A stretch of 64,000 bases of DNA. It comes from CBDFKU01 sp965248975 (GTDB taxonomy: Bacteria > Chloroflexota > Dehalococcoidia > Lucifugimonadales > JAGWBF01). A program made the position numbers and the translations under genes. A model generated the notes under the pieces. It was not told the DNA's origin and did no database searches. It saw only the letters and a program-made list of their open reading frames with translations. The DNA lies in the NCBI GenBank assembly GCA_965248975.1, contig CBDFKU010000008.1, positions 1 through 64,000 on the forward strand, given 5' to 3'. Shown piece after piece: positions 8,772 through 18,374 of this stretch. The stretch's first letter is position 1, and every line of letters starts with the position of its first letter.

Positions 8772-9902
8772 GTGCTGGACATAAACCTGCTGCTGCGCAA
8801 TATCGTCGAGGCCGGAGCATCCGACCTGCATCTGGCCGCGGCAAACCCGCCCGTGGTCAGGGTCAACGGCGCGCTGAAGATGGTGCAGGGGGGAACGGAC
8901 CTGACCCAACAAGACCTGGAACAGGTCCTCGACGCCGTAGCCCCGGCCCGGAGCGTCGCATCCTTCAAGGAGGACAAGGAGCTTGACGTCTCCTTCGAGC
9001 TTCCCGGTGTGGCGCGCTTCCGCGTCAACGCCTGCTACCAGCGAGGCACCATCAGCCTGTCCCTGAGGGTCCTTGCCGCGATAATCCCCACTCCAGAGGA
9101 ACTGGGCCTTCCCGCCTCCTGCCTCAGGATCGTAGAGCGACACACCGGCCTGGTCCTGGTCACCGGTCCCACCGGCAGCGGGAAGTCCACCACTCTGGCG
9201 GCTCTGCTCAACCACATCAACGAGAACATTAGCTGCCGCATCATCACACTGGAAGACCCCATCGAGTTTGTCCACCAAAACAAGAAAAGCATGGTCATTC
9301 AACGGGAGCTGGGTGGGGATACCCACTCCTTCAGCGAGTCACTGAAGCGGGCGCTGCGCCAAGACCCCGACGTCATCATGGTTGGGGAGATGAGGGACGC
9401 CGACACGGTCTCCCTGGCCCTGGCGGCCGCCGAGACCGGGCACCTGGTGCTGGGAACGCTGCACACCAATGGCGCCCCTGAGAGCATCGACCGCATCGTG
9501 GGCATCATGCCTGCAGATCAGCAGGCCCAGGCCCAGTTCCAGCTCAGCATCGGGCTGACGTCGGTCGTCTATCAGTCCCTGGTTCCCAGGGCCTCAGGCA
9601 AAGGCCGGGTCGCTGCCTTCGAGATCATGTCCGGGACTTCCGCCATACGAAATCTCATAAGGCAGAACCAGATCAACCAGATCAGGTCGTACATGTTCAT
9701 GGGGGCGCAGCACGGCATGCAGACCCTTGACCAGGCGCTGGCCGCCCTGGTGAAGGAAGGTCACATCACCCAGGAGGAGGCCTTCGCCAGGACCCCCGAT
9801 CGCCCTACCCTGGAGAAGCTGATGGAGCTGGATGGCATAGAGCTCCCCACAGAGCTGAGGGGGTCTTTGAGCGCCGCATCCAGATTGAGCGGTGCATCGT
9901 GA
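8772..9902 (+). CDS. pilT: PilT-type twitching-motility / type II secretion ATPase
   Basis: A 376-residue hexameric ATPase of the PilT/GspE superfamily, which powers pilus retraction at the inner membrane. The N-terminal domain (DLHLAAANPPVVRVNG) precedes the Walker A GPTGSGKS (residues 132-139). The Asp box (ITLEDPIEF), the Walker B region RQDPDVIMVGEMRDADT and the His box GHLVLGTLHTNGA follow. It starts with GTG at 8772. No other pilus genes are in the window, so its role as retraction ATPase rests on family similarity alone. Confidence 0.9.
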   Translation: MLDINLLLRNIVEAGASDLHLAAANPPVVRVNGALKMVQGGTDLTQQDLEQVLDAVAPARSVASFKEDKELDVSFELPGVARFRVNACYQRGTISLSLRVLAAIIPTPEELGLPASCLRIVERHTGLVLVTGPTGSGKSTTLAALLNHINENISCRIITLEDPIEFVHQNKKSMVIQRELGGDTHSFSESLKRALRQDPDVIMVGEMRDADTVSLALAAAETGHLVLGTLHTNGAPESIDRIVGIMPADQQAQAQFQLSIGLTSVVYQSLVPRASGKGRVAAFEIMSGTSAIRNLIRQNQINQIRSYMFMGAQHGMQTLDQALAALVKEGHITQEEAFARTPDRPTLEKLMELDGIELPTELRGSLSAASRLSGAS

Positions 9903-9950
9903 GCGCGGCGGCTGTCCGTTGGTTTCGGCTGCCTGATCGCGGATATTCTA

Positions 9951-9980
9951 TTCCCATCCGGGCCTTGCGTCGTGTATAAT
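9951..9980 (+). promoter_or_regulatory. promoter of the radical SAM gene
   Basis: TATAAT at 9975-9980, followed by AGAC, with a weak -35 TTCCCA at 9951-9956 (18-base spacer). The leader to the ATG at 10122 is about 135 bases. Confidence 0.45.
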
Positions 9981-10121
9981 AGACGAAATCCTCGCCCGAA
10001 GAAGTACCATAACGTGTACCGGTCTCTGCTTCCGGCCAAGTGAACGGGGTGGCGGGCATCACAGCTAGAATCCCCGACGGCCGGACCCGAGGTACGGATT
10101 TCCAGATTGTGGAGTCCTTTA

Positions 10122-11915
10122 ATGTCTAGGACCAAGAAGGTAGTCCTTTTGCAGCCCGAGTCGGTGGGCGGCAACTTCGAGTTCGTTGCCATACCCCGGC
10201 AGGGTTTGCTCTTCATGTCCGCTGCCCTCAAGCAATGGAACGGACCCTATCTCTACGACACCGAGCTATGGTTCGAGGACCGCAGCGGTCAGATAGACCC
10301 GGACAAAGACCTGGACGACGTGGACATCCTCATGGTGACCGCCCTGATCAACGAGGCCCCCCGGGCCTACGAGATCGGGAGGCTGGCCAAGCAGTACCAC
10401 CCGGACCTCCTGATGGTGGGTGGCGGCCCTCAGATGAGCCCCCTCGCCGAAGAGGCCATGCGGGTAGGGAAGTTCGACGTCATTGTAAACCGCGAGGGCG
10501 AGGACATCATCGGCCAGCTCTCCGACGTACTGCTGAACCATAGAAAGGGCGCTCGTGACAAGGCTCTGCTGATGGTCCCAGGTATCTCCTACATGTCGGA
10601 AGGACACCTGGTCCAGACCCCGAGGACAGGGGTGATCGCCCCCGATTTCGTGACACTTCCCGATTTTCGGGCCACGCGCGACCTCACTCCCCTCAACCCC
10701 ATGGCGGGAGGCGTCCTGGAGACCGTCCGCGGCTGCACCGAAAAGTGCACGTACTGCCAGGTCATCCAGCAGTTCCTGGGGTACCGCCTAGTAAACAGGG
10801 AGACCGAGATCAAACGCCTGCGCCAGCTCAGACAGCTGGCCGCCGATGGGCTAATACACACCTCCAGGGACGGCAGGTTCAGCGTGTTCATATCCGACGA
10901 CCTGCACCCGCCGCCCCTACGGGCCACCAAGTACCGTAACGAGCGGCTAGAGCGGCTCAAGGCCTGGCGCGGTCACACCGACGACATGTATCTGATATGC
11001 CAGACCAGGTCGGAGGTCGGGCAGGACCCTGAGTTGGCCCAGGCGATGTACGATGCCGGCATTCGTATGCTCTACGTCGGCGTCGAGTCGGACAACGCCG
11101 AGAACCTGAAGGCAGTGAGGAAGCGGCAGGACCCGGGCCAGGTGCACAAGGACGTTGTGCGTCTGAACGACATGGGCTTCACCATAGTTGCCATGACCAT
11201 CATCGGCCTCCCCTACGACACCGAAGAGGGCATCATGCGTATGGCCGACTGGGCCACCGGGATCAGCAAGTACCAGACTGCTAACCTTCTGACGCCTCTC
11301 CCGGCAACCTCCAACTGGACGGACCTGGTGCCCCTGGACGCCGAAGGAAGCCCCCTGCCCACTGACAAAAGAGGCAATGTACCTGCCGAATACGGAATGC
11401 GGCCCTATCACCTGTACACCGGACGGCAGTTTGTGCACCAGGACCACCGGTGGAGCATGGAGGAATCCGGACAGCTGTTCGACAGATATCACGCAAAGCT
11501 GAATCCCGTGGACAAGCTCTACGAGCGCATATTCCGGATCATCAAATCCCCCAGCTTCAGGCCCACGGCGGCGGAGAAAGTGCCCAGCGGAGCGGTATCG
11601 GCTCGGATCAACGAGTTCAGCGAGGTGCTCCGGACGCTGTCCGACTCGTCCAGGGAAATCCCCGAGGCCGTAAGCATCCGAATGAACGAGATCAGCGAGG
11701 CTCTGGGCCGGTACCGGGTCCAGCTTTCTACCACGGGCAAGGAGCTCCCAGATGTCATATCGGGCCGCATCAACGAGGCCAGCGAAGCCTTCCAGAAGTA
11801 CCGGCTCCAGATAGCCAACACCGGCAGAGAGATCAGCGAAGCCGTTTCCGACCGCATCAACGAGGTGCACACCGCCCTCGTCAGCCTATCTGAACTATCC
11901 AGGAAACCCGCTTAA
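10122..11915 (+). CDS. B12-binding-domain radical SAM protein with C-terminal repeats
   Basis: A 597-residue protein. An N-terminal cobalamin-binding-like Rossmann region (VVLLQPESVGG through MVGGGPQMSPLAEEAM and INREGED-like) is followed by the radical SAM cluster motif GCTEKCTYC (CxxxCxxC), then a TIM-barrel region with LYVGVESDNAENLKAVRK. Such proteins are methyltransferases or ring-forming enzymes; the substrate is unknown. The last ~105 residues contain four related segments of about 25-29 residues built on RINExSEA and REIxEAVS, predicted helical. ATG 10122 has GGAG at 10111-10114; an upstream TTG at 10107 is less likely. Confidence 0.88.
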   Translation: MSRTKKVVLLQPESVGGNFEFVAIPRQGLLFMSAALKQWNGPYLYDTELWFEDRSGQIDPDKDLDDVDILMVTALINEAPRAYEIGRLAKQYHPDLLMVGGGPQMSPLAEEAMRVGKFDVIVNREGEDIIGQLSDVLLNHRKGARDKALLMVPGISYMSEGHLVQTPRTGVIAPDFVTLPDFRATRDLTPLNPMAGGVLETVRGCTEKCTYCQVIQQFLGYRLVNRETEIKRLRQLRQLAADGLIHTSRDGRFSVFISDDLHPPPLRATKYRNERLERLKAWRGHTDDMYLICQTRSEVGQDPELAQAMYDAGIRMLYVGVESDNAENLKAVRKRQDPGQVHKDVVRLNDMGFTIVAMTIIGLPYDTEEGIMRMADWATGISKYQTANLLTPLPATSNWTDLVPLDAEGSPLPTDKRGNVPAEYGMRPYHLYTGRQFVHQDHRWSMEESGQLFDRYHAKLNPVDKLYERIFRIIKSPSFRPTAAEKVPSGAVSARINEFSEVLRTLSDSSREIPEAVSIRMNEISEALGRYRVQLSTTGKELPDVISGRINEASEAFQKYRLQIANTGREISEAVSDRINEVHTALVSLSELSRKPA

Positions 11916-11978
11916 CCCCTCGATGCGCCGAAGATATCGCCTGACCGACATCTCCCTTTCAGCCAAGGGGCTTCAGAG

Positions 11979-13223
11979 GTGAGCGGCCGGGTCTTCGTTA
12001 CCGGCCTCGGTGCTATAAGTCCCCTGGGATTGGATGTCCCTTCCACGTGGAAAGCCCTTGCCAATGGAACTTCCGGGATCGACCACATCACCGCCTTCGA
12101 CTACGACGGCTTCGAAACCACCTTCGCCGCGGAGGTGAAGGGCTTCGACCCCACTCTCCACATGGAGAAGAAGGAAGCGCGGCGCATGGACCGGTTCGCC
12201 CAGTTCGCCACGGTGGCGGCAGCCGAAGCCATGGCCACGGCGGAGCTCAGGCCGGAGTCCGTGGACCCTTTCCGCATGGCGGCCATTGTCGGTAGCGGCA
12301 TCGGCGGAATCATCACACTCTCCCAGCAGTACGACGTTCTCCGAGAGAAGGGTCCACGCCGTGTGACCCCCTTCCTCATACCCATGATGCTGGGCGACAT
12401 GGCCTCCGCCCAGGTTTCCATGGTGACCGGCGCCATGGGTCCTAACTTCTGTGCCGTATCCTCCTGCTCCAGCGGCGCCGACGCCATAGGCCAGGCGTGG
12501 GAGATGATCCGCCGCGACGAGGCGGACATAGTCCTCGCCGGGGGTGCAGAGGCGCCGATATGCCCCATAGCGGTGTCAGGCTTCAACTCCTTGCGAGCGT
12601 TGTCCCGCCACAACGAAGACCCCAAAGGGGCCAGCCGGCCCTTTGACGCCGAAAGAGACGGGTTCGTCATGGGCGAGGGGTCGGCCATCCTGGTGCTGGA
12701 GAGCATGGAAAACGCCATGCGGCGAGGGGCCAGGCCGCTGGCCGAGCTTATCGGCTACGCTGCAACCTCCGACGCTCACCACGTAACCGAGCCGTCGCCT
12801 GAAGGCTACAGCGCCGCCAAAGCGATGAAGCTGGCCATCGAGAAGGCCGGGTTAACTTCCAAGGACATCGGCTATATCAACGCCCACGGTACCTCCACTC
12901 CCCTCAACGACAAGCACGAGACCCAGGCCATCAAGTCGGCGCTGGGGGAGGATGCCTTCCGTGTGCCCATCAGCTCTACCAAGTCCATGACCGGACACCT
13001 TCTGGGGGCCGGAGGGGCGCTGGAGGCGGTGGCCTGCATCAAAACGATGGAGCACGGGCTAATACTCCCCACGATCAACCTGGAGCATCCCGACCCCAAC
13101 TGTGACCTGGACTACACTCCCTGCAAAGCGAGCCCCAGGTCCGTGGAGATCGCGATGAGCAACTCCTTCGGCTTCGGGGGCCACAACTCAGTCCTCATAT
13201 TCAAGACTGTCGACTCTGTCTAG
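11979..13223 (+). CDS. fabF: beta-ketoacyl-ACP synthase II
   Basis: Elongates fatty acids by condensing acyl chains with malonyl-ACP. It has 414 residues, the usual length. The triad is visible: Cys163 in AVSSCSSGADAIG, His in NAHGTSTPLND and His in KSMTGHLLGAGGALEAV. The N-terminus MSGRVFVTGLGAISPLG is standard. The start is GTG 11979 with AAGGGG eight bases upstream. The gene abuts recJ, whose ATG directly follows the fabF stop, so the two are translationally coupled. Confidence 0.95.
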   Translation: MSGRVFVTGLGAISPLGLDVPSTWKALANGTSGIDHITAFDYDGFETTFAAEVKGFDPTLHMEKKEARRMDRFAQFATVAAAEAMATAELRPESVDPFRMAAIVGSGIGGIITLSQQYDVLREKGPRRVTPFLIPMMLGDMASAQVSMVTGAMGPNFCAVSSCSSGADAIGQAWEMIRRDEADIVLAGGAEAPICPIAVSGFNSLRALSRHNEDPKGASRPFDAERDGFVMGEGSAILVLESMENAMRRGARPLAELIGYAATSDAHHVTEPSPEGYSAAKAMKLAIEKAGLTSKDIGYINAHGTSTPLNDKHETQAIKSALGEDAFRVPISSTKSMTGHLLGAGGALEAVACIKTMEHGLILPTINLEHPDPNCDLDYTPCKASPRSVEIAMSNSFGFGGHNSVLIFKTVDSV

Positions 13224-14930
13224 ATGGGGTCCTCAATGCCCAGAGAGATGCCCCCAAAAAGAGCTTGGAGGATTCCTCCGCCGATGCCCACGGCGGACCC
13301 GGAGCTGGCGGACTTTCCTCCAGTCATCGCCAGGGTGCTGCGAAACCGTGACCTAACCACAAGACCCGACGTCGACCGGTTTCTGAGCCCCGCCCTTCAC
13401 GATCCCCAGCTTCTCCCGAACATGGAGCCGGCCTGTGAACGCCTTCGCTCGGCGATCACTGGAGGCGAGGCCATCGGCGTCTTCGGCGACTTCGACGTCG
13501 ACGGGGTCACTGGCACCGCCGTGATGGCCCAGGGCCTGAAAGACCTGGGAGCCACGGTCGTCCCCTATATCCCGGACCGGGTAACGGAGGGACACGGACT
13601 CAACCCGGAATCGGTACAGGTGCTCAGGAGCAGAGGTGTGTCGGTGCTCATCACCGTGGACTGCGGCATCACTTCGGTGAACGAGGTCTCCATGGCCCAG
13701 GAGCTTGGCATGGACGTGATCATCACCGACCATCACATACCTCCTGTGATCCAACCTCCGGCCCACTCGATAATATCGGCAAAGCTGGAATCGTCGGGGT
13801 ACCCGTTCTCGGAGCTTTCGGGCGCAGGGTTGGCCCTCAAGCTGATCCAGGGTCTCTACGACCTCATGGGACGGACCTGGAGCCAAGATCTCCTCGAGTT
13901 GGCCGCCCTCAGCACCGTGGCCGACCTTGTGCCACTGCAGGGCGAGAACAGGTTCCTGGTCAGGGAAGGCGTGAAGGAGCTGAGACGCACCCAGAGACCG
14001 GGACTCCTGGCCCTCTACCGCCACGCCGGCATCCGGGCGGAATCCATAGACGCCGAGACTATCGCCTTCTCCATAGCGCCTCGCCTCAACGCGGCCGGGA
14101 GGCTCGAGCACGCCTCCACCAGCTACGGGCTCCTGATGACGGACTCCCCCGAAACGTCCGAGGAGCTGGCGGCCAAGCTAGAGGGCCTGAATAAGGAACG
14201 CCAGCAGCGTACCGAAGAGGCCTGGACCCGGGCCAGAGACGAGGTGATGAGCTGGGGAGGGGTCCCGTCGATAATCCTGGTGACCAACGAAGAGCTTTCT
14301 CCTGGCATCGCCGGACTGGTCGCCAGCAGGCTGGTGGACCAGTTCCACAGGCCGGCCGTGGTGATGTCCCGGGTCGACGGAATGCTGATGGCCAGCGCCC
14401 GTAGCATGCCCGGGTTCGATCTGATGGGGGATGCCCTCTCCCACTGTCCCGACCTGTTCGAGCGACACGGCGGACATAGCCAGGCGGCGGGGTTCCTGAT
14501 GCCCTATGCCAACCTGCCCGCTCTCGAAGAGAGACTGGCACCGTTGGCTGAAAAGGTGCTGGAGGGACGGGACCTGGATCCCGTACTTAACATCGATGCG
14601 GAGGTAAGCGTGGCCTCCCTCGCCGGCGAGACTTTCCGCTGGCTCAAGAAACTGGAACCCTACGGAGTGAGTAACCGCACTCCGGCGTTCCTGACGCGGA
14701 ACCTGCGAGTCCTCGAGGCCCGGCCCATGGGAGGTAACAAACAGCACCTTCGGCTGAAGCTGAAAGAGGGCCGCGTGGTCTGGGAGGCCGTAGCCTTTCG
14801 CCAAGGGGAGCGATGGGTCCCGGACACGGGTTCCCTGGACGCCGTCTACACGATAGGGGCCGAGCGGCGTGGCGGCGGCGAGGTGCTGGCCCTGAACCTG
14901 ATGGACTTCCGATCTTCCGTGGGCGTCTAG
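13224..14930 (+). CDS. recJ: single-stranded-DNA-specific exonuclease RecJ
   Basis: A 5'-3' ssDNA exonuclease for recombination and mismatch repair. The DHH-phosphoesterase motifs are present: GDFDVDG (residues 88-94), VDCGITS, and TDHHIPP. The DHHA1 signature GGHSQAAGF follows near residue 415, and the C-terminal OB-like part is kept. It has 568 residues, normal for bacterial RecJ. The start codon sits immediately after the fabF stop. A strong hairpin at 15023-15052 lies downstream, before the island starts. Confidence 0.95.
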   Translation: MGSSMPREMPPKRAWRIPPPMPTADPELADFPPVIARVLRNRDLTTRPDVDRFLSPALHDPQLLPNMEPACERLRSAITGGEAIGVFGDFDVDGVTGTAVMAQGLKDLGATVVPYIPDRVTEGHGLNPESVQVLRSRGVSVLITVDCGITSVNEVSMAQELGMDVIITDHHIPPVIQPPAHSIISAKLESSGYPFSELSGAGLALKLIQGLYDLMGRTWSQDLLELAALSTVADLVPLQGENRFLVREGVKELRRTQRPGLLALYRHAGIRAESIDAETIAFSIAPRLNAAGRLEHASTSYGLLMTDSPETSEELAAKLEGLNKERQQRTEEAWTRARDEVMSWGGVPSIILVTNEELSPGIAGLVASRLVDQFHRPAVVMSRVDGMLMASARSMPGFDLMGDALSHCPDLFERHGGHSQAAGFLMPYANLPALEERLAPLAEKVLEGRDLDPVLNIDAEVSVASLAGETFRWLKKLEPYGVSNRTPAFLTRNLRVLEARPMGGNKQHLRLKLKEGRVVWEAVAFRQGERWVPDTGSLDAVYTIGAERRGGGEVLALNLMDFRSSVGV

Positions 14931-15022
14931 CCTCCTGAATCGCGAGTTCTTTCAATATTTGACGGTCATTGTCCATTTCCAGGCCGTGGTTCGACGGGCT
15001 CACCACGAAGTGTACGCAATTG

Positions 15023-15052
15023 ACCATCATCCCGACTTGCCGGGATGATGGT
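15023..15052. terminator. 12-bp perfect hairpin downstream of recJ
   Basis: ACCATCATCCCG pairs perfectly with CGGGATGATGGT around a 6-base loop. There is no U-run after it, so it may be a terminator-like or RNA-stabilising hairpin. Confidence 0.45.
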
Positions 15053-15191
15053 CTCAATGCTCACTACCCCGTCACGGACTGTAGGCCGTCAGCGATAATG
15101 GGACACATCGGAGGGTAAGAAAACCCGAGCGTTTGGAGGGTGGCGAGAGCTCCTGAAGTGAGGGTAGAGTTACCCACAGAAAGGAGCAGAT

Positions 15192-15599
15192 GTGTCCCAG
15201 TCAGACGTAGACAAAGCAGAGGCCGCCGAGGAACGGAGCGCGGAGACGAGGTCCTTCGTTCGCACGGTGAAGGCGGCTACCCGACGTAAGTACACCCCCG
15301 AAGAGAAGATCCGAATTGTTCTGGAGGGCTTCCGCCGCGAGGTCACAGTCAACGACCTGTGCCGGCGGGAGGGGATCAAGCCCCACTCCTACTACTCGTG
15401 GACCAAAGAGTTCATGGAGGCGGGCAAGGAGAGGTTGACCCGCGACACGATGCGGGACGCCACTCAGCATGAGGTAGGGCAGCTCAAGAGAGAGAACGGG
15501 GAGCTCAAGGAGCTAGTGGCCGATCTGTCGCTGGAGGCGTACCGTCTCAAAAAAACGGCCATCCCCATGCCCCAGGAAGCTACCGGTACCAGCGGATGA
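15192..15599 (+). CDS. IS OrfA (helix-turn-helix transposase subunit)
   Basis: A 135-residue HTH_Tnp_1-type protein. RRKYTPEEKIRIVLEGFRRE and TVNDLCRREGIKPHSYYSW form the helix-turn-helix that binds the IS ends; a coiled-coil-like segment (HEVGQLKRENGELKELVADL) follows. The start is GTG 15192 with AAGGAG at 15181-15186. Its TGA overlaps the ATG of OrfB (ATGA), indicating translational coupling. Confidence 0.9.
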   Translation: MSQSDVDKAEAAEERSAETRSFVRTVKAATRRKYTPEEKIRIVLEGFRREVTVNDLCRREGIKPHSYYSWTKEFMEAGKERLTRDTMRDATQHEVGQLKRENGELKELVADLSLEAYRLKKTAIPMPQEATGTSG

Positions 15600-16582
15600 G
15601 CGCCGTGGAGAAGGCAGAAGTACTTACCGAAGTAGCCTCGTCTCCCCTCCCTAAACGAAAGGCCCTCAGCGAGTTGGGTATCCCTAAGAGCACCTACTAC
15701 CGGTGGCTCAGACGCCAGGACCAACAAGGACTTGAGGACCATGCAGGAGGCGGCAAGCCCCCGTGGAACCGTCTCAGCATTCGGGAAGAACGCTCAGTTC
15801 TCGCAGCAGCCAGAGAGATGCCGGAGCTGAGCTGCCGTCAGCTGGCCGCGTGGATCACCGACAACCAGGGCTTCAGTGTCTCAGAGTCGAGTGTCTACCG
15901 TATCCTGAGCAGGGAGGGTCTGGTGAAGAGGCCTGAGATGAAGCTGGCCGCGGGTAAGGAGTACCACCGCAAGACCACAGGCCCTCACCAGATGTGGGCC
16001 ACCGACGCCTCCTACTTCAGGGTAGTAGGTTGGGGCTACTACTACCTGGTGACCGTGATGGACGACTACTCCCGCTTCATCCTGGCTCACAGGCTCCAGG
16101 AAGACATGACGGCCGACTCCTTCATCGAGGTGGTCCAGGATGCTGTGGACAGGACCGGCATGGATCAAGTTCCAGTCACAGACCGCACTAGGCTGCTGAG
16201 TGACAACGGCCCGGGCTATGTCTCGAGGGCATTCAGGGACTACCTGGGTATGGTTGGCATCAAGCACATCCTGGCAACCCCTTTCCACCCTCAGACCAAC
16301 GGGAAGCTGGAGCGCTACCACCAGAGCATCAAACGGGACGTAAACCAGGTGCCCTATGAGTTGCCCTCTGACCTCGATGCGGCTATCGCGGCGTTCGTCA
16401 GCTACTACAACTACCGGCGCTATCACAAGGCCCTGGCCAACGTGACACCATCTGACGTGCTCAAGGGAAGACGGCAAGAGATCCTACAACGCAGAAAGGA
16501 GGTGAAGGCCAAAACCATCCAAAACCGCAGACGCTATAACAGGGCCCTCAGAGAGCTCACCAGACCCCCATCCAGCACCTGA
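15596..16582 (+). CDS. IS OrfB (DDE integrase-core transposase)
   Basis: A 328-residue transposase with an rve-type integrase core. The catalytic acids lie in WATDASYF, LLSDNGPGYVS and the Glu of PQTNGKLERYH. An N-terminal helical region has the LSELGIPKSTYYRW helix-turn-helix. It appears intact. The C-terminal segment (RRKEVKAKTIQNRRRYNRAL) is the part that is also preserved in the reversed remnants at 23811 and 33824. Confidence 0.92.
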   Translation: MSAVEKAEVLTEVASSPLPKRKALSELGIPKSTYYRWLRRQDQQGLEDHAGGGKPPWNRLSIREERSVLAAAREMPELSCRQLAAWITDNQGFSVSESSVYRILSREGLVKRPEMKLAAGKEYHRKTTGPHQMWATDASYFRVVGWGYYYLVTVMDDYSRFILAHRLQEDMTADSFIEVVQDAVDRTGMDQVPVTDRTRLLSDNGPGYVSRAFRDYLGMVGIKHILATPFHPQTNGKLERYHQSIKRDVNQVPYELPSDLDAAIAAFVSYYNYRRYHKALANVTPSDVLKGRRQEILQRRKEVKAKTIQNRRRYNRALRELTRPPSST

Positions 16583-16723
16583 TCTCTCGGGTCCCAATGT
16601 GTCCCCACTTTTGCTGGTTGCTAACACACATACTTAAAGCGGAGATCCGGAAAAGTCGAACTACACCAACCAATCAAGCTGGCAGCGGAAACGGCGATAT
16701 CTAGTTCTAAGCAAGCGGGCAGC

Positions 16724-17163
16724 TTGGCCCAATCGGGGGTGGCTAAATACTGGGTCTTGGCCGTTGTCTCCTTGACCACCTTCATGGTGTTCGTCGATGC
16801 CACGGTGGTGAACACGGCCCTCCCATCTATTGCCAGAGATTTCGGCACCTCAAACTCGGCATTGCAATGGATTGTCAACAGCTACTCGTTACTGGTCGCC
16901 GGCCTGCTGCTTTTGGGCGGCACCGTGGGCGACCGCTTTGGGCGAAAACGGACCATGATTGGCGGCGAGATAATTTTCGGCGTCGCTTCGTTGGGCGCGT
17001 CACTTTCGCCTGATGCAGCCTGGTTAATCGTAATGCGGGGCTTCCAGGGCGTGGGTGCAGCATTCATGCTCCCGGCCACCCTGTCCATTATCTCCAATGT
17101 ATTTGAGCGTCAAGAGCGCGCCCGCGCCATTGCCATCTGGGCTATAGTTGGCGCCGCGGCGGA
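16724..17163 (+). pseudogene. 5' fragment of an MFS drug transporter (DHA2/EmrB-QacA type)
   Basis: About 145 residues of a 14-helix-type exporter: YWVLAVVSLTTFMVFVDATV, NTALPSIARDFG, and the motif A segment GTVGDRFGRKRTM are all typical. The similarity stops abruptly after AIWAIVGAAA at about 17163. The following bases belong to a reversed ABC-transporter fragment, so this is a broken gene joined to another at a rearrangement point. Confidence 0.8.
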
Positions 17164-17210
17164 ACCGCACCGGGGCACAGGATTAACTTGCCGTATCAGT
17201 GAAGTGGCCA

Positions 17211-17680
17211 TCAGTCATGACCAAAAGTGCGGTCAGCGCGGTCGGCGATCCGGGGGTCATGGGTCACAATGACGACGGCGGTGTTGAGGTCACGTTGGGC
17301 CTTGAACAGGGTGTCCATGACCAAATCCCCGTTCTCAGTATCGAGGGACCCGGAGAGCTCGTCGCAGAGGAGCAACGGCGGATCGTTCGCCAGGGCCCGC
17401 GCGATGGCCACTCGCTGCTGCTAACCTCCGGAGAGCTGGCCTGGTCGGTTCCGCATGCGATTCGCCGAGCCGAAGCTCGTAAGGAGCTCCATGCCCCGCT
17501 GGCGGGGGTTGAATTTGTGTTTGGCAGAGAATTGGACTGGCAAGGCCACGTTTTCTAGGGCAGTCAAAGTGGGCATCAGGTTGAACTGCTGAAAGACAAA
17601 GCCGATGGAATCGTTGCGTATCCGAGCCAGAAGACCTTGTCCCCTCTTGGAGAGCTCATTCGGGCGGTAAGCTGTGATTG
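17211..17680 (-). pseudogene. LolD/MacB-type ABC ATPase fragment with a nonsense codon in the signature motif
   Basis: Read on the minus strand, the Q-loop region IRNDSIGFVFQQFNLMPTLT, the signature GQLSGG, then QQRVAIARALANDPPLLLCDE (Walker B) and VIVTHDPRIADRADRT (H-loop) follow in one frame. A TAG stop lies between LSGG and QQR. Homologues read LSGGEQQR, so a single GAG to TAG change would explain it. The Walker A end of the protein is missing. Confidence 0.8.
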
Positions 17681-18016
17681 GAGTATCTAAGGAAGCTGGA
17701 TGCCTGGAGCCCCGCGGTTTACGCGGCATCATATGGGAATCAATGTTATTGATGCTCGGTGTCTATCTTGCCAGCCCTCGACGAAGCAGCCTCTCGATTC
17801 TCCTCACTCTGACGCACGATCCTGGCATCGTACTAATGGGTGGGGCACAATCGGTGGTCTTGTCGATGACTGACGGCCCCAGGGGGAGTAACGTGGACGG
17901 CAGCATGCGTGCTGAAGGCCGGTCGTATCTTGACGGAGGCCGGGAACAATTTGCCCTCCGGCCGTCTATCATTATGAACGGCTGAGAACCAACCATTATC
18001 GAAGGGATCCCATCAC

Positions 18017-18362
18017 ATGGGGGACAATATGAGGCAACTTCCCTGGATCGGGGTCTTGGTCATGGTATCGCTGCTGGGGGTCCTGGCCGCCTGCGGCGGG
18101 TCGGCAACTTCAGAAGCGACCCAGACAGGCCCAGGATCCACCGCGGCGCCGACCCAAAGATCAACCCGGAGCCCTACACGAACCCCAATATCTATGCCGA
18201 CTGCAACGGCCACAATGGATCTCGAAGGTGAGGTCCAGGACATTACCTTCAACGAGTTCTTCTCCAACCCGGACCAATACAATGGCAGAGACATTGTATT
18301 GACCGGGTTTTACTTTCACGGCGGGGAAAACAATCTCTTGAGCGAGAGGATGGAAGGTCAAG
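18017..18362 (+). pseudogene. lipoprotein gene, 5' part, split by an IS3-family element
   Basis: MRQLPWIGVLVMVSLLGVLAAC is a lipoprotein signal peptide with a good lipobox (LAAC), followed by a Thr/Pro-rich spacer and a domain starting EVQDITFNEFFSNPDQYNGRDIVLTG. Translation is cut at 18362 by the IS. Joining base 18362 to base 19673 (dropping one TCAAG copy) restores the frame as EGQ-GSGFAEGHLWPQG. The restored protein has about 237 residues. The domain resembles OB-like 'NAD-binding/T-box' style lipoproteins only loosely; I do not assign a function. Confidence 0.75.
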
Positions 18363-18374
18363 TGGACCCCATCA

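Larger units (their letters stand above)
15080..16626 (+). mobile_element. complete two-ORF insertion sequence, copy 1 (IS3-like)
   Basis: A 1547-base element. The left end begins TGTAGGCCGTCAGCGATAAT and the right end (reversed) begins TGTTAGCAACCAGCAAAAGT. These are imperfect terminal inverted repeats sharing TGT, CAGC and TGGG(G)ACACAT.GG. It contains OrfA and OrfB overlapping by ATGA. No target duplication is obvious (GAC left, CAC right), which fits later rearrangement around it. It marks the left edge of the 20-kb island. Related ends recur at 23782, 28025, 30530, 32484 and 35205. Confidence 0.88.

Noticed and set aside
16724..17272. A working small MFS protein
   Set aside because: Similarity to 14-helix exporters stops mid-helix and the rest is unrelated sequence.
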